DNA of 64,000 bases, taken from contig NZ_SZPX01000007.1 of assembly GCF_005217605.1 (NCBI RefSeq), positions 1 through 64,000 of the forward strand. Direction: 5' to 3'. Source of the DNA: Sulfurimonas crateris. Its GTDB lineage: Bacteria; Campylobacterota; Campylobacteria; Campylobacterales; Sulfurimonadaceae. Under the pieces are notes generated by a model. The model made no database searches and was not told the origin of the DNA. It was given only the letters and a program-made list of their open reading frames with translations. Positions 17,918 through 27,302 of this stretch are shown one piece after another; the first letter of the stretch is position 1, and every line of letters starts with the position of its first letter. The position numbers and the translations under genes are program-made.

Positions 17918-20900
17918 GGATGATAAACGACAAGCGCAGATGTAGACTGCTCGGGGTGCATCTGGAATGTTTCACTAAGCTCGATCCCGAACTCTTCAGG
18001 TCTAAGAAGGTTAAACAGTGGACGGTTAAGTTCAAGATCGGGACATGCGGCATACCCAAATGAGTATCTGGAGCCCTGATATCTGTTCATCTGTACATCG
18101 CTTAAGCTGTTTCCCTCACCCTCGGATATATTAAGATCAAGCCTTATCTGCTTGTGCACTATCTCTGCAAGAGCCTCTGCAAGCTCGACACCTAGGCCGT
18201 GAAACTGGTAATACTCTGTATACTCGCCCCTTGCATAGATCTCTCTCTCAACTTCGCTGAGCTTTGAACCCGCACTGACACATGTAAATGCCACCACGTC
18301 GTGTCTATCTCTATGGAAAAAATCGCTGAGTGCACGGTGCGGCTGTTTTGACTGGCGAGGGAAAGTGAATTTCTCTTTTGCTCTGCCCATAACTTCATAT
18401 AGAGGTTCACGGTTGATCTCGCTCTCACTGTTATATCCTTCACTCTCATCAAATATAAGAAGCGTGTCATCATCACTTCTGCATGGCCAGTAGCCGTAGA
18501 TAATGGTCGGTTCAAAGAGCTTTTCGTCAAGAAATTGTGCTTTTAGCCTCTCATATGCAGGCCATACAATCTCTTCAAGCTGTTTTTGGTATGCCTCTTT
18601 TGTCATGCCTTTTGAGCTGTACCCCCAGCGAGATTTAAAAAGAAGCTTATGGTTGATCCACTCAAACGCCATCTCTATCTGCTGCGGTGTGAGTTTAAGC
18701 TCACGTCTTCCCCAAAACGGCGGAGTAGGTACTTCAACATCGCGAGAAGGCATCTTTAGCTCTTCAAACGGAGGGATAACTATCTCCTCTTTGACCTTTA
18801 CAATCTTCTCTTCTTCATCTTTTCCATGCAGGTTGGTATCAAAATTGCCCGCCTCGATGCGGCTCATGGATGTCACGCCGTCAAACGCATCTTTGCAGTA
18901 AAATATCGGACCGTCATAGAAAGGACGGCAAAAGTCGTCTATAAAAGAGCGTGTAAGTGCGGCACCGCCGAGCAGGATCGGAATCTTTATCCCTTCTCTT
19001 TGAAGGGCTTCTAGATTCTCTTTCATAACCTGTGTTGATTTTACCAAAAGTCCGCTCATCCCTATGGCATTGGCATTTGAATCTTTAAGTGTTTTTACAA
19101 AGTCGTCAAGCTCTACCTTAATGCCAAGGTTTATAACCTTATAGCCGTTGTTAGATAGTATGATGTCCACAAGGTTTTTACCTACGTCGTGAACATCGCC
19201 TTTAACCGTTCCAAGAATAAGCGTCGTATCTACTTTTTTGTCAATTTTTGGCAGGTAGGGGTTTAGATAATCAACCGTTTTTTTCATGGTTTCGGCACTT
19301 TGAAGAACAAACGGAAGCTGCATCTGACCGGACCCAAAGAGCTCTCCTACCACTTTCATGGCATTAATGAGTATCTCGTTTACAATTTTTTCGGGTGCGA
19401 TCTTATGGCGTGCCTCTTCAACAAGCGGGATCATTCTCTCTTTATCGCCGTCCATTAAAAGCTTTGCGATCTTCTCCTCATCACTCATAGCAAGATATGC
19501 CTCATCAACCGCTTGATTGTCAACCGCCTCTTTAGTGCTGAAGTGCTCTATAAACTCAAAAAGAGATGCAGAGTTTGGCTTGCGGTTAAAGATAAGGTTG
19601 TCACAAATCTCCTGATCCTCTTTTGAGATCTTATTGATGGGAATAATGTGCTGTACATTTATAATAACGCTTGTAAGACCTGCTTCGATGCAGTGGTGCA
19701 AAAACATAGAGTTGAGGTATGGGCGCGCATCTTTGTCAAGTCCGAAAGAGATGTTTGAGAGTCCTAAAATAGCGCCAACTTCAGGGTGCCTTTTACGCAG
19801 CTCGCGTATCGCTTCAATAGTGTTAATGCCGGCATCAGTATACTCTTCATCACCGCTTCCAAGCGTAAATGTAAGAAGGTCAAAGACCAGATTTTCGGCT
19901 CTTATGCCGTGCTTTTTGGTGGCAAGCTCATAGATGCGCTCTGCAACTTCAAGTTTGCGCTCAACCGTTTTTGCCATCCCCTGCTCATCAATGGTGAGAC
20001 AAACAAGTGCTGCACCGAACTTTTTAGCTAAAGAGCAGACCGCATCAAACTTCTCTATGCCGTCTTCCAGGTTTACAGAGTTGATGATCGGTTTGCCGCC
20101 TATGAGCTTAAGCGCTTCTTCAAGTGCTGCTGTTTGCGTGGAGTCTGGCATAAGAGGAAGAGCAATCTTTTGAGCATAAAGGCTCATAACACGGTTCATA
20201 TCTTTTGTCTCATCGCGTCCCGCAAATCCAACACTTACATCTAAAACATGCGCACCGACTCTTACCTGTTGTTGCGCAACGCTAAGTGTGCCTTCATAAT
20301 CCTCTGCCAAAAGAAGCTCTCTAAACGCTTTAGAGCCCGTTGCATTGCTTCTCTCGCCGACAAGCAAAACAGATGACTCTTGCGTAAGTGATACGGTATT
20401 AAAGAGCGAAGCAAGCCCGTTCCCTTGAGCTCCCGAGGGCTCTTTTGGCGCCATATTTGAGACTCTGTTCACAAGAGCGCGGATGTGCTGAGGTGTTGTT
20501 CCGCAGCAGCCGCCTAAAAAGCTCACACCGTCGTAACTTAAAAACTTCTCCTGCTTGTCTGCAAACTCATCGGGACCCATCGGATAGTATGTGTACCCTC
20601 CGCGATTTTGCGGGAGTCCTGCATTTGCGTGAACGCTTATCGGTTTGTGCCACAGCTCACTTAGGGTCTTTATATGTTTCTCGACCTGCTCCGGTCCCGT
20701 ACCGCAGTTAAATCCAAGTGAGATAATGTCAAAAGGCTCTAGTATGGTTGCGATCGTCGAAGCATCCGTGCCTATGAGCATCGTCCCGCTTAGCTCAATT
20801 GTAACAGAGACCATAATTGGGATCTCCACCTCTCTTTGTCTGCACGCCTCTTGGCACGCATGCAGAGCCGCTTTTATCTGAAGCGGGTCTTGGCAGGTCT

Positions 20901-21384
20901 CCAGCAGGAAGATATCTACGCCGCCATCAATCAGGGCTAGACAAAACTCTGTATACCCCTCGTACATCTCATCATAAGCTATATGTCCGAGTGATGGGAG
21001 TTTTGTACCCGGTCCGATAGAGCCTAGAACAAATCTCGGGTGCTCTGGCGTGCTGAATTTTTCACACTCTTTTTTAACAAGCTCTGCACCCGCACGTGTT
21101 AGCTCATAGGCTCTATCTCCAATATTGTACTCATCCAAAACCCAAGAAAATGAGCCGAATGTGTTTGTAGTGATAAGGTCAGCACCCGCCGTTAGGTAGG
21201 CGTGAAAAATTTCGCTTAAAACTTCAGGACAGGTGACATTTAGTAGTTCATTACACCCTTCATTGCCCTGCCAAGCCTCTTTTGGGATCTTCTCATCACG
21301 TTGCTGAAGCTGTGTACCCATCGCACCGTCGATGATAAGGGGCCTATTTTTTATAGTTTTTAAGATATACTCTTTTGTTGTCAT
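17893..21384 (-). CDS. metH: cobalamin-dependent methionine synthase
   Basis: A 1163-residue four-module enzyme transferring a methyl group from methyltetrahydrofolate to homocysteine. In order: homocysteine domain (GAMGTQLQQRD; zinc Cys in GFNCGTGPEQ and GGCCGTTPQ), folate domain (LLVGERSNATGSKAFRELL, NSVNLEDG), B12 domain (cap, then GTVKGDVHDVGKN with the cobalt-ligand His, and GMSGLLVKST), and the C-terminal SAM-dependent reactivation domain (the YRGxRYSFGYxACPD-like segment). ATG 21384 begins MTTKEYILKT; an upstream in-frame start would read into repeat C. The leader contains repeat copy C. Confidence 0.97.
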   Translation of the reverse strand: MTTKEYILKTIKNRPLIIDGAMGTQLQQRDEKIPKEAWQGNEGCNELLNVTCPEVLSEIFHAYLTAGADLITTNTFGSFSWVLDEYNIGDRAYELTRAGAELVKKECEKFSTPEHPRFVLGSIGPGTKLPSLGHIAYDEMYEGYTEFCLALIDGGVDIFLLETCQDPLQIKAALHACQEACRQREVEIPIMVSVTIELSGTMLIGTDASTIATILEPFDIISLGFNCGTGPEQVEKHIKTLSELWHKPISVHANAGLPQNRGGYTYYPMGPDEFADKQEKFLSYDGVSFLGGCCGTTPQHIRALVNRVSNMAPKEPSGAQGNGLASLFNTVSLTQESSVLLVGERSNATGSKAFRELLLAEDYEGTLSVAQQQVRVGAHVLDVSVGFAGRDETKDMNRVMSLYAQKIALPLMPDSTQTAALEEALKLIGGKPIINSVNLEDGIEKFDAVCSLAKKFGAALVCLTIDEQGMAKTVERKLEVAERIYELATKKHGIRAENLVFDLLTFTLGSGDEEYTDAGINTIEAIRELRKRHPEVGAILGLSNISFGLDKDARPYLNSMFLHHCIEAGLTSVIINVQHIIPINKISKEDQEICDNLIFNRKPNSASLFEFIEHFSTKEAVDNQAVDEAYLAMSDEEKIAKLLMDGDKERMIPLVEEARHKIAPEKIVNEILINAMKVVGELFGSGQMQLPFVLQSAETMKKTVDYLNPYLPKIDKKVDTTLILGTVKGDVHDVGKNLVDIILSNNGYKVINLGIKVELDDFVKTLKDSNANAIGMSGLLVKSTQVMKENLEALQREGIKIPILLGGAALTRSFIDDFCRPFYDGPIFYCKDAFDGVTSMSRIEAGNFDTNLHGKDEEEKIVKVKEEIVIPPFEELKMPSRDVEVPTPPFWGRRELKLTPQQIEMAFEWINHKLLFKSRWGYSSKGMTKEAYQKQLEEIVWPAYERLKAQFLDEKLFEPTIIYGYWPCRSDDDTLLIFDESEGYNSESEINREPLYEVMGRAKEKFTFPRQSKQPHRALSDFFHRDRHDVVAFTCVSAGSKLSEVEREIYARGEYTEYYQFHGLGVELAEALAEIVHKQIRLDLNISEGEGNSLSDVQMNRYQGSRYSFGYAACPDLELNRPLFNLLRPEEFGIELSETFQMHPEQSTSALVVYHPNATYYNV

Positions 21385-21412
21385 AAAAAAATCTTTAGAT
21401 TGAATTGATAAC

Positions 21413-21480
21413 GCTAAATGAGCAGAGCCCATTTAGCTACGCTAGCCGCTGTGGCACTAAAGCTAGCCGCAAAAAGCGGC
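21413..21480 (-). repeat. structured intergenic repeat, copy C (leader of metH)
   Basis: Read on the minus strand: GCCGC-TTTTT-GCGGC (21480-21466), linker TAGCTTTAGTGCCACAGCGG then CTAGCGTA, and the terminal hairpin GCTAAATG-loop-CATTTAGC (21437-21413). Copy D at 27166 is nearly identical in the linker but has different bases in both stems with pairing preserved. The terminal hairpin ends 28 bases before the metH ATG, so the element sits in the metH leader. Confidence 0.82.
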
Positions 21481-21489
21481 AGAGAACTT

Positions 21490-21509
21490 TTCTTGCAATA
21501 TTGCAAGAA
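21490..21509. repeat. 20-bp perfect palindrome between metH and ccoG
   Basis: TTCTTGCAATATTGCAAGAA, a perfect palindrome directly beside repeat C in the divergent metH-ccoG spacer. It could be an operator or a hairpin extending the repeat. The rest of the spacer (21510-21630) is AT-rich and shows nothing else clear. Confidence 0.6.
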
Positions 21510-21630
21510 TGAATTTGATAAAATAAATATTGGTTTTATTTTAGCGAAATAGAGCATAAAAGAGACTTTCAATAATCTATTAAAAGATTATAATTATTAT
21601 TATATTATGTAATTAAAAACATTATTTTGA

Positions 21631-21636
21631 TATAAT
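21631..21636 (+). promoter_or_regulatory. -10 element of ccoG
   Basis: TTTTGATATAATG, i.e. TATAAT with an upstream TGA, 29 bases before the ATG at 21665. The same TTGATATAAT string precedes the YeiH-type gene (26054) and the AMIN gene (43615), so it looks like the local consensus promoter. Confidence 0.6.
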
Positions 21637-21664
21637 GTTGTCAAAATATAGGCAGGAGTTAACT

Positions 21665-23098
21665 ATGAAAGATAAGAGCGTCGGCTTAAAATTACCGACT
21701 CCTTGGAGAATAAAGAGATACTATTTATTCATTTTTTTAACGGTTGTGGCTTTAGTTTTACCTTGGATACAGGTAGACGGGAACCACTTTTTTTTACTAA
21801 GTTTTGATAAGCTGAAGCTTCACCTTGCATTTGTTCAGTTTGACATGCAAGAGCTGTATCTAATGCCTTTTCTTCTTATGATGCTATTTTTGGGAATCTT
21901 CGGCATGACCGTTATGGGCGGGCGTGTTTTTTGCGGATGGATATGTCCACAGACGATTTTTAGAGTAATTTACCGTGATTTGATCGAGACAAAACTGCTT
22001 GGACTTAGAAAGCGCATAAAGAACAAGCAGCAAGAGCCGGATATGAGCATTGCTAAAAACAAGATCAAAAAGGCCGTGGCAATTTTGATCTGGACGGCTC
22101 TCTCTTTTGTAGCGAGTGCGAACCTTCTTTGGTTTTTTGTTCCGCCCGAGGATTTCTTTGCATACTTGGCTAATCCGTTTGACCATATGATCTTAGTAGG
22201 AACACTTTTGGTTTCGGCACTTTTTCTTATATATGACATAGTCTTCCTGCAGGAGGATTACTGTATATATGTATGTCCTTACTCTAGAGTGCAGTCAGTT
22301 TTGTATGATGAGCATACTGTAATGGCTCTGTACAACACTAATCGAGGCGGACACATCTACAATGAAGACAAAGAGAAGGCCTTTACAAAACAAAAAGATC
22401 TTCAGGAGGTCGAGCTACATGCTGAGTGTACGACATGTGAGAGTTGTGTAACGGTCTGTCCTACACACATTGACATTCGTAAGGGTCTTCAGCTTGAGTG
22501 TATCAACTGCTTGGAGTGTGTGGATGCATGTACGGTAGTTATGGGCAAACTCGGCAAGCCTTCACTGGTAACTTGGTCAAGCGAGTATGAGATAATAGAC
22601 AAAAAAGGCAAGACAAAGTACTTCCGTCCTAAGATTATTGCTTATGCAGTTCTTCTTGTAGGTCTTGCGGTTGCAATGGTTATTATGGGAGGCAATAAAG
22701 AGCATATGCTTCTAAACATAAACAAGGAAAACAGGCTCTATTCGGTCTCAAAAGAGTCTGACGGAAGAGTGGCAGTAGATAACGCTTACGTATTTTTGAT
22801 ACAAAATACGCAAAACAAAGAGATGGATTTCTTTTTTGAGATCATAGCTCCAAAGGATCTAAAAGGTAAGCTAGAGATAGTGAAACCTACAGAGCCTTTT
22901 AGCGTCACACCAGGTGTTAAAAAGAAAAAGATCGTAGTTCTTAGAACCTATGACCAACTCTCAGACGACGCAAGACACGATAAGATCATTCCGATAACGG
23001 TGCGTGCCTATGCAGTAGGACACGAGGATAATATAGTGGTCTTTAGAGATGCTACTTTCGCATATCCTAGAGCGGATATTATTGAGGAAGCAAAATAA
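21665..23098 (+). CDS. ccoG: cytochrome c oxidase accessory protein CcoG (RdxA/FixG family)
   Basis: A 477-residue membrane ferredoxin-like protein needed for copper delivery to or assembly of cbb3-type oxidase. N-terminal membrane segments near residues 25-45 and 70-95, further ones near 155 and 185, then two 4Fe-4S motifs (CTTCESCVTVCP and CINCLECVDAC), a last membrane segment (about 335-350) and a C-terminal Ig-like FixG_C domain. The membrane region also has GWICPQTIF and YCIYVCPYSRVQ. ATG 21665 is chosen for the AGGAG 6 bases before it. The cco structural genes are not in this window. Confidence 0.93.
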   Translation: MKDKSVGLKLPTPWRIKRYYLFIFLTVVALVLPWIQVDGNHFFLLSFDKLKLHLAFVQFDMQELYLMPFLLMMLFLGIFGMTVMGGRVFCGWICPQTIFRVIYRDLIETKLLGLRKRIKNKQQEPDMSIAKNKIKKAVAILIWTALSFVASANLLWFFVPPEDFFAYLANPFDHMILVGTLLVSALFLIYDIVFLQEDYCIYVCPYSRVQSVLYDEHTVMALYNTNRGGHIYNEDKEKAFTKQKDLQEVELHAECTTCESCVTVCPTHIDIRKGLQLECINCLECVDACTVVMGKLGKPSLVTWSSEYEIIDKKGKTKYFRPKIIAYAVLLVGLAVAMVIMGGNKEHMLLNINKENRLYSVSKESDGRVAVDNAYVFLIQNTQNKEMDFFFEIIAPKDLKGKLEIVKPTEPFSVTPGVKKKKIVVLRTYDQLSDDARHDKIIPITVRAYAVGHEDNIVVFRDATFAYPRADIIEEAK

Positions 23099-23120
23099 TA
23101 TTGATTTAAAATACAATAGG

Positions 23121-23153
23121 GTAGACTTTAAAAATTGCGTTTTTAAGGTCTAC
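23121..23153 (+). promoter_or_regulatory. hairpin covering the ribosome binding site of the DUF748 gene
   Basis: GTAGACTTTAAAAA (23121-23134), loop TTGCG, TTTTTAAGGTCTAC (23140-23153): a 14-bp stem with one G-T wobble. The AAGG ribosome site (23145-23148) is in the 3' arm and the ATG follows 2 bases later. The hairpin could limit translation, or end ccoG transcription without a T tract. Confidence 0.55.
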
Positions 23154-23155
23154 CT

Positions 23156-26035
23156 ATGTATAAGAAAATTTTAGGCGTTGCTTTTATTTTATATACGCTT
23201 TTTGGATTTATCCTTCTTCCCCTCATCATAAAGTCTCAGATCGAAGATATTGCGGCACAAGAGACAAACTCAAAACTATACATAGATGACGTCTACTTTA
23301 ACCCCTTTAATTTTAAGATACAACTCAGCGGCATAGTGCTTGAGACGCTTGAAAAAGAGCAAATAGCGTCGCTTGATATGCTTCTTATAGACCTAGAACC
23401 TCACTCTCTTTTTATGGCAGCTCTGCATATAAAGAGCGTTATATTTCAAAGACCTCAAATCTCTATTAGCCACTACAAGAACGGTCTCTTTAATTTCAGC
23501 AAAATTATAAAAGAGAGAGCAGATGAGCCTGCAGATGAGGTTAACAAAGAGCCGCTGAGACTTCCCAGAGTCATTTTTGACACACTTATGGTTGACAATG
23601 GAAGTGTGAGCTACGAAGATTTCAACCCGAGCAGCAAATTTGAACTCACGCTTACTCCCATTAGTTTTAAACTCACGGACATAGATACAAAAGATATCGC
23701 CTCTAGCGATGCGTCGCTTAGGTTTAACACGGCTCTGAGTGATGGCGGAGAGGTCGCTTTTAGAGGAGATGTGCTAAGTTTAAGCCCGCTTAAGCTGGAG
23801 GGAAATCTTAAACTCGACGCGGTGAAACTCTATACAAACTGGAAATATATTCAAGATAAAACGGGGATCGAGATAGCCGATGGTGCCATCTATATGAGTG
23901 CCGATTACTATCTGAATCTAGATGATCTAAATGCAACAAAGATAGATAATGCTAATCTTAGACTTGCCAACCTAAGAGTAAAGCCACAAGCCAAAAATGA
24001 GGATATTTTAAAACTTCTGGCATTAAATGTTGATGGGGTGATCGTAAAGCCTATGATGCAGGATGTTTATGTCAAAAGTATAGAGCTTGAGCAGCTTAGT
24101 GCAGAGATAAAAAGAGATAAGGAGGGGAAGATAGACTGGATAGGTTATCTTCAACCCCAGACTCCTGCTTTAGAAGAGAAAGTGTCTCAAAAAGAGACAA
24201 ACACTGCAGAGAAGAGCGCTAAGTGGAATACCAAAATAGATGATGTTTCACTAAAAAATATAGCCGTAATTTTACATGATAAGAGCATAGAGCCAAGTGT
24301 GAAGATAACCTTAGATAAGATAGAGCTGTATGCCAAAAATATAAGCTCCAAAGAGGGGAGCAGATTTACGTATGATATGGCTCTTAGAGTCAACGGCAAA
24401 GGTGGCATAAGATCTAAAGGGGATATAAAACATACGCCGCTTGAACAGAAGGGGAGCCTTGAGCTTAAAAAAATAGCTCTCAAAGATTTTACGCCATACT
24501 TACAAGAGGCGGCGTACATTAAGATCGACGACGGCGCACTTAATATTGTTGCCAAGACCGCTTATAAGCAAAAAGATGCAAAAGATGATATCAGGGTTGA
24601 TGGGAACTTGAAAATCGATGATTTTCTATTAAACGAGAGCAGAGATGGTGCTAAACTGGCATCGTTTAAAACTGCTGATATAAAATCATTTTCATTTAAA
24701 AGCGATCCAAATTCACTACAGATCGATGAGCTTCTTTTGGACTCTCTTTATGTTGACGCAGTTATAAACAGAGATAAGAGCATGAACTTTTCAAAGCTTG
24801 CAAAAGAGAGCCAAAGCAAAGAAGCTGCTAAAAAAGAAGAGCAGACTCAAAGCAAGGATGGCAAGGACTCTTTTGCCTTTAACCTTTTAAAGCTTAGGAT
24901 CACGAACTCAAGCGCACATTTTGCAGACTACTCTTTGCCTATAGATTTTAAAACCTTTATTCATGACCTAAATGGAGAGATCCACGCTATCTCCAACGTA
25001 AAGGGGGAAGTAAGTGATATCGATATAGATGGGGTAGTAGATGAGTACGGCTCTACAAAGCTTAAAGGTAGTCTTAACAGCTCGGATGTGAAGTCTTATC
25101 TTGATATAGATTTCAATTTTAAAAATCTTGATCTTAGTTCAGTTAGCGGCTACAGTGCAGAGTTTGCAGGCTATAAGATTGACAAAGGAAAGCTCTTTTT
25201 AGATCTGAAGTATAATATAGAGAACTCTGAGCTGAAGAGTAAAAACAGCATTATTATCAGAAATATAGAACTGGGTGATACAATTGAGGATGAGAACATC
25301 ACAAAGCTTCCACTTGGTTTTGCCATAGCTCTTCTTGAAGACAAGGATGGAGTTATTGATATTGATCTCCCCATTGAGGGAAATATAGACAAGCCCGACT
25401 TTAAGTATGGAGCACTCATCGTAAAGACGTTGGCAAACCTTATAGTCAAGGCGGTTGCGTCTCCGTTTAAATTTTTAGGCGCAATGATGGGCATAGATGC
25501 AGAGAAGCTGAAAACTTTGGAGTTTGAAGCAGGCGAAGCAATACTTCTCCCGCCGCAAAGAGAGAAGCTTGACAATCTTGCAGATATCTTGGTGAAAAAA
25601 CCAAAACTATCTTTGGCACTGACTTCTACGTTCGATAAAGAGCTGGATCTAAGAGCGCTAAAGGCTAAAAAGCTAGATCAAAAGGTGTTTGAGATAAGCA
25701 AAGAGGAGCACCCTACGACCAAAGTCTTACAAAAGATATATGCTAAAGCAGGAGGAGATGTAGACGGTCTAAAAGAGAGCATCGAAAAAAGCGCAAAAGA
25801 GGGCATGTTCGATATAGAGTATAAAAAGGCTCTCTATGAGAGATGTGTAGATATTCAAAACGTCGATAGGAGCGAATTGGAAGATTTGGCAAATACAAGG
25901 GCAGATGCAGTGCAGACATACCTGAGTGCGACAAAAGGCGTTGACGCTAAAGCACTCCATCGTAAAGATATAAAAGAGATAAGTGGCTCAAAAAGTGATG
26001 TGATAAGCTCGGAACTTGAGATTGAACTAAAATAG
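23156..26035 (+). CDS. DUF748 (AsmA-like) envelope protein
   Basis: A 959-residue protein with one N-terminal membrane segment (about 5-27) and a long periplasmic region rich in short beta strands: LYIDDVYFNPFNFKIQLSG and later repeated patterns of the DUF748 type. Members of the AsmA-like group span the periplasm and are proposed to move lipids between membranes. The last 200 residues (FEAGEAILLPPQREKLDNLA onward) look like a degenerate OmpA-type domain, which is usual in DUF748 proteins. It follows ccoG by 57 bases. Lipid transport is family inference. Confidence 0.82.
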   Translation: MYKKILGVAFILYTLFGFILLPLIIKSQIEDIAAQETNSKLYIDDVYFNPFNFKIQLSGIVLETLEKEQIASLDMLLIDLEPHSLFMAALHIKSVIFQRPQISISHYKNGLFNFSKIIKERADEPADEVNKEPLRLPRVIFDTLMVDNGSVSYEDFNPSSKFELTLTPISFKLTDIDTKDIASSDASLRFNTALSDGGEVAFRGDVLSLSPLKLEGNLKLDAVKLYTNWKYIQDKTGIEIADGAIYMSADYYLNLDDLNATKIDNANLRLANLRVKPQAKNEDILKLLALNVDGVIVKPMMQDVYVKSIELEQLSAEIKRDKEGKIDWIGYLQPQTPALEEKVSQKETNTAEKSAKWNTKIDDVSLKNIAVILHDKSIEPSVKITLDKIELYAKNISSKEGSRFTYDMALRVNGKGGIRSKGDIKHTPLEQKGSLELKKIALKDFTPYLQEAAYIKIDDGALNIVAKTAYKQKDAKDDIRVDGNLKIDDFLLNESRDGAKLASFKTADIKSFSFKSDPNSLQIDELLLDSLYVDAVINRDKSMNFSKLAKESQSKEAAKKEEQTQSKDGKDSFAFNLLKLRITNSSAHFADYSLPIDFKTFIHDLNGEIHAISNVKGEVSDIDIDGVVDEYGSTKLKGSLNSSDVKSYLDIDFNFKNLDLSSVSGYSAEFAGYKIDKGKLFLDLKYNIENSELKSKNSIIIRNIELGDTIEDENITKLPLGFAIALLEDKDGVIDIDLPIEGNIDKPDFKYGALIVKTLANLIVKAVASPFKFLGAMMGIDAEKLKTLEFEAGEAILLPPQREKLDNLADILVKKPKLSLALTSTFDKELDLRALKAKKLDQKVFEISKEEHPTTKVLQKIYAKAGGDVDGLKESIEKSAKEGMFDIEYKKALYERCVDIQNVDRSELEDLANTRADAVQTYLSATKGVDAKALHRKDIKEISGSKSDVISSELEIELK

Positions 26036-26053
26036 AATGTGATACTTTTTTGA

Positions 26054-26059
26054 TATAAT
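26054..26059 (+). promoter_or_regulatory. -10 element of the YeiH-type gene
   Basis: TTTTTTGATATAATTC, matching the TTGATATAAT string seen before ccoG and the AMIN gene, 41 bases before the ATG; AGGAG lies 5 bases before the start. Confidence 0.6.
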
Positions 26060-26099
26060 TCGCTTTAAATAATAAGTTTTAGATCAAAAAAGGAGTTAT

Positions 26100-27152
26100 A
26101 TGGCATTTTCAGCAGAGAATAGAAAAGGCACAATAAACGGCATACTTTTTGTTGCGATTTTTGCCGCAGCGGCGACAATGATTTCGGAGATAAATTTTGT
26201 TAAATCTCTTGGCATCTCACCTCTTGTAATTGGTATAGTGGTAGGCATCTTTTACGCAAACACACTTCATAATAACACTCCAAAAGAGTGGAGCGGCGGT
26301 ATTACATTTTCCGCAAAAAAGATACTTAGATTTGCTATTGTTTTTTACGGTTTTAGAATAACTTTTCAACAGATTGCAGAGGTAGGTTTAGAGGGATTTA
26401 TGGTCTCTCTAATTATGCTATCTACAACTTTTATACTTGGAACTTGGGCAGGGCAGAAGTTTTTCAAGATGGACAGAGACACTTCAATGCTAAGCGCATC
26501 GGGTGCTTCTGTTTGTGGAGCTGCAGCAGTTTTGGCTACGGAGCCCGTTTTAAAGGCGGAGGAGCATAAAGCTGCTATAGCGGTCTCAATGGTCGTGCTC
26601 TTTGGAACAATATCGATGTTTTTATACCCGCTTCTTTACAACATGGGTGTTTTTGATATGAGCGCAAAAGAGTTTGGTATCTATGTCGGCGGAACAATTC
26701 ATGAGGTTGCTCAGGTAGTAGCGGTTCCGGCTTCGATCCCAGGGGCAAGCGAAGAGATGGCAAATTCGGCGGTGATCGTAAAGATGACAAGAGTTATCAT
26801 GATAGCTCCTATGCTTATCATTCTTGGAATATATCTCTCTATGAGCGCTAAAAAAAGCGGTACGGCAGATGGTCTCGGGGGCGTTAAGCTTGTCATCCCT
26901 TGGTTTGCGGTCTATTTTATAGGTATGGCAGGATTTAACTCTCTTGGAATCGTTCCTCAAAATATAGTGGATATCATAAATGAGATAGATACTTTTTTAT
27001 TGACAATGGCGATGACGGCACTTGGCATCGGAACCGTATTTGCAAAGTTTAAAGGTCTTGGGCTTGCGCCTGTTTATACATCAGGTTTGATGTTCGCATG
27101 GCTGCTTGTAGGCGGTTACTTTATAACAAAATGGGTAGTGGCGGTATTTTGA
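26100..27152 (+). CDS. YeiH/UPF0324 family putative sulfate exporter
   Basis: A 350-residue inner membrane protein with about 10 hydrophobic segments and the family motifs ISPLVIGIVVGI, the KKILRFAIVFYGFRIT segment, SGASVCGAAAVLATEPV and GGTIHEVAQVVA. The family is annotated as putative sulfate exporters (PSE). In a sulfur oxidiser, exporting sulfate or related anions would make sense, but the substrate is not shown by sequence. It has its own promoter. Repeat copy D begins 14 bases after its stop. Confidence 0.85.
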   Translation: MAFSAENRKGTINGILFVAIFAAAATMISEINFVKSLGISPLVIGIVVGIFYANTLHNNTPKEWSGGITFSAKKILRFAIVFYGFRITFQQIAEVGLEGFMVSLIMLSTTFILGTWAGQKFFKMDRDTSMLSASGASVCGAAAVLATEPVLKAEEHKAAIAVSMVVLFGTISMFLYPLLYNMGVFDMSAKEFGIYVGGTIHEVAQVVAVPASIPGASEEMANSAVIVKMTRVIMIAPMLIILGIYLSMSAKKSGTADGLGGVKLVIPWFAVYFIGMAGFNSLGIVPQNIVDIINEIDTFLLTMAMTALGIGTVFAKFKGLGLAPVYTSGLMFAWLLVGGYFITKWVVAVF

Positions 27153-27165
27153 TCTTATTGATAAC

Positions 27166-27232
27166 GTGAAATGAGCAAAGCCCATTTCACTGCGCTAGCC
27201 GCTGTGGCACTAAAGCTAACCGCCGAGGCGGT
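27166..27232 (-). repeat. structured intergenic repeat, copy D
   Basis: In the same sense as copy C it reads on the minus strand: ACCGCC-TC-GGCGGT (27232-27219), TAGCTTTAGTGCCACAGCGG and CTAGCGCA, then GTGAAATG-loop-CATTTCAC (27190-27166), followed by GTTATC as in C. Both stems differ from C yet still pair. It lies between the YeiH-type gene and the gene at 27303, in inverse orientation to both, so it is not a leader here. Confidence 0.8.
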
Positions 27233-27264
27233 AGAGGGGCTTGTAACTTTTAACTAAAAAAGTA

Positions 27265-27270
27265 TATAAT
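27265..27270 (+). promoter_or_regulatory. -10 element for the 27303-aroC gene run
   Basis: TATAAT within AGTATATAATAAAG, 33 bases before the GTG start at 27303 and just after repeat D. Confidence 0.5.
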
Positions 27271-27302
27271 AAAGAGAAATCAAATCCGAGGGGGCTAAGA
27301 GA

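Noticed and set aside
18503-21020. Several long plus-strand frames opposite metH
   Set aside because: They lack ribosome sites and family features, and are shadows of the very long metH frame on the minus strand.
27166-27232. Repeat D as a tRNA or part of a CRISPR array
   Set aside because: It has no tRNA cloverleaf or T-loop consensus, and copies are scattered singly rather than in regular spaced arrays.
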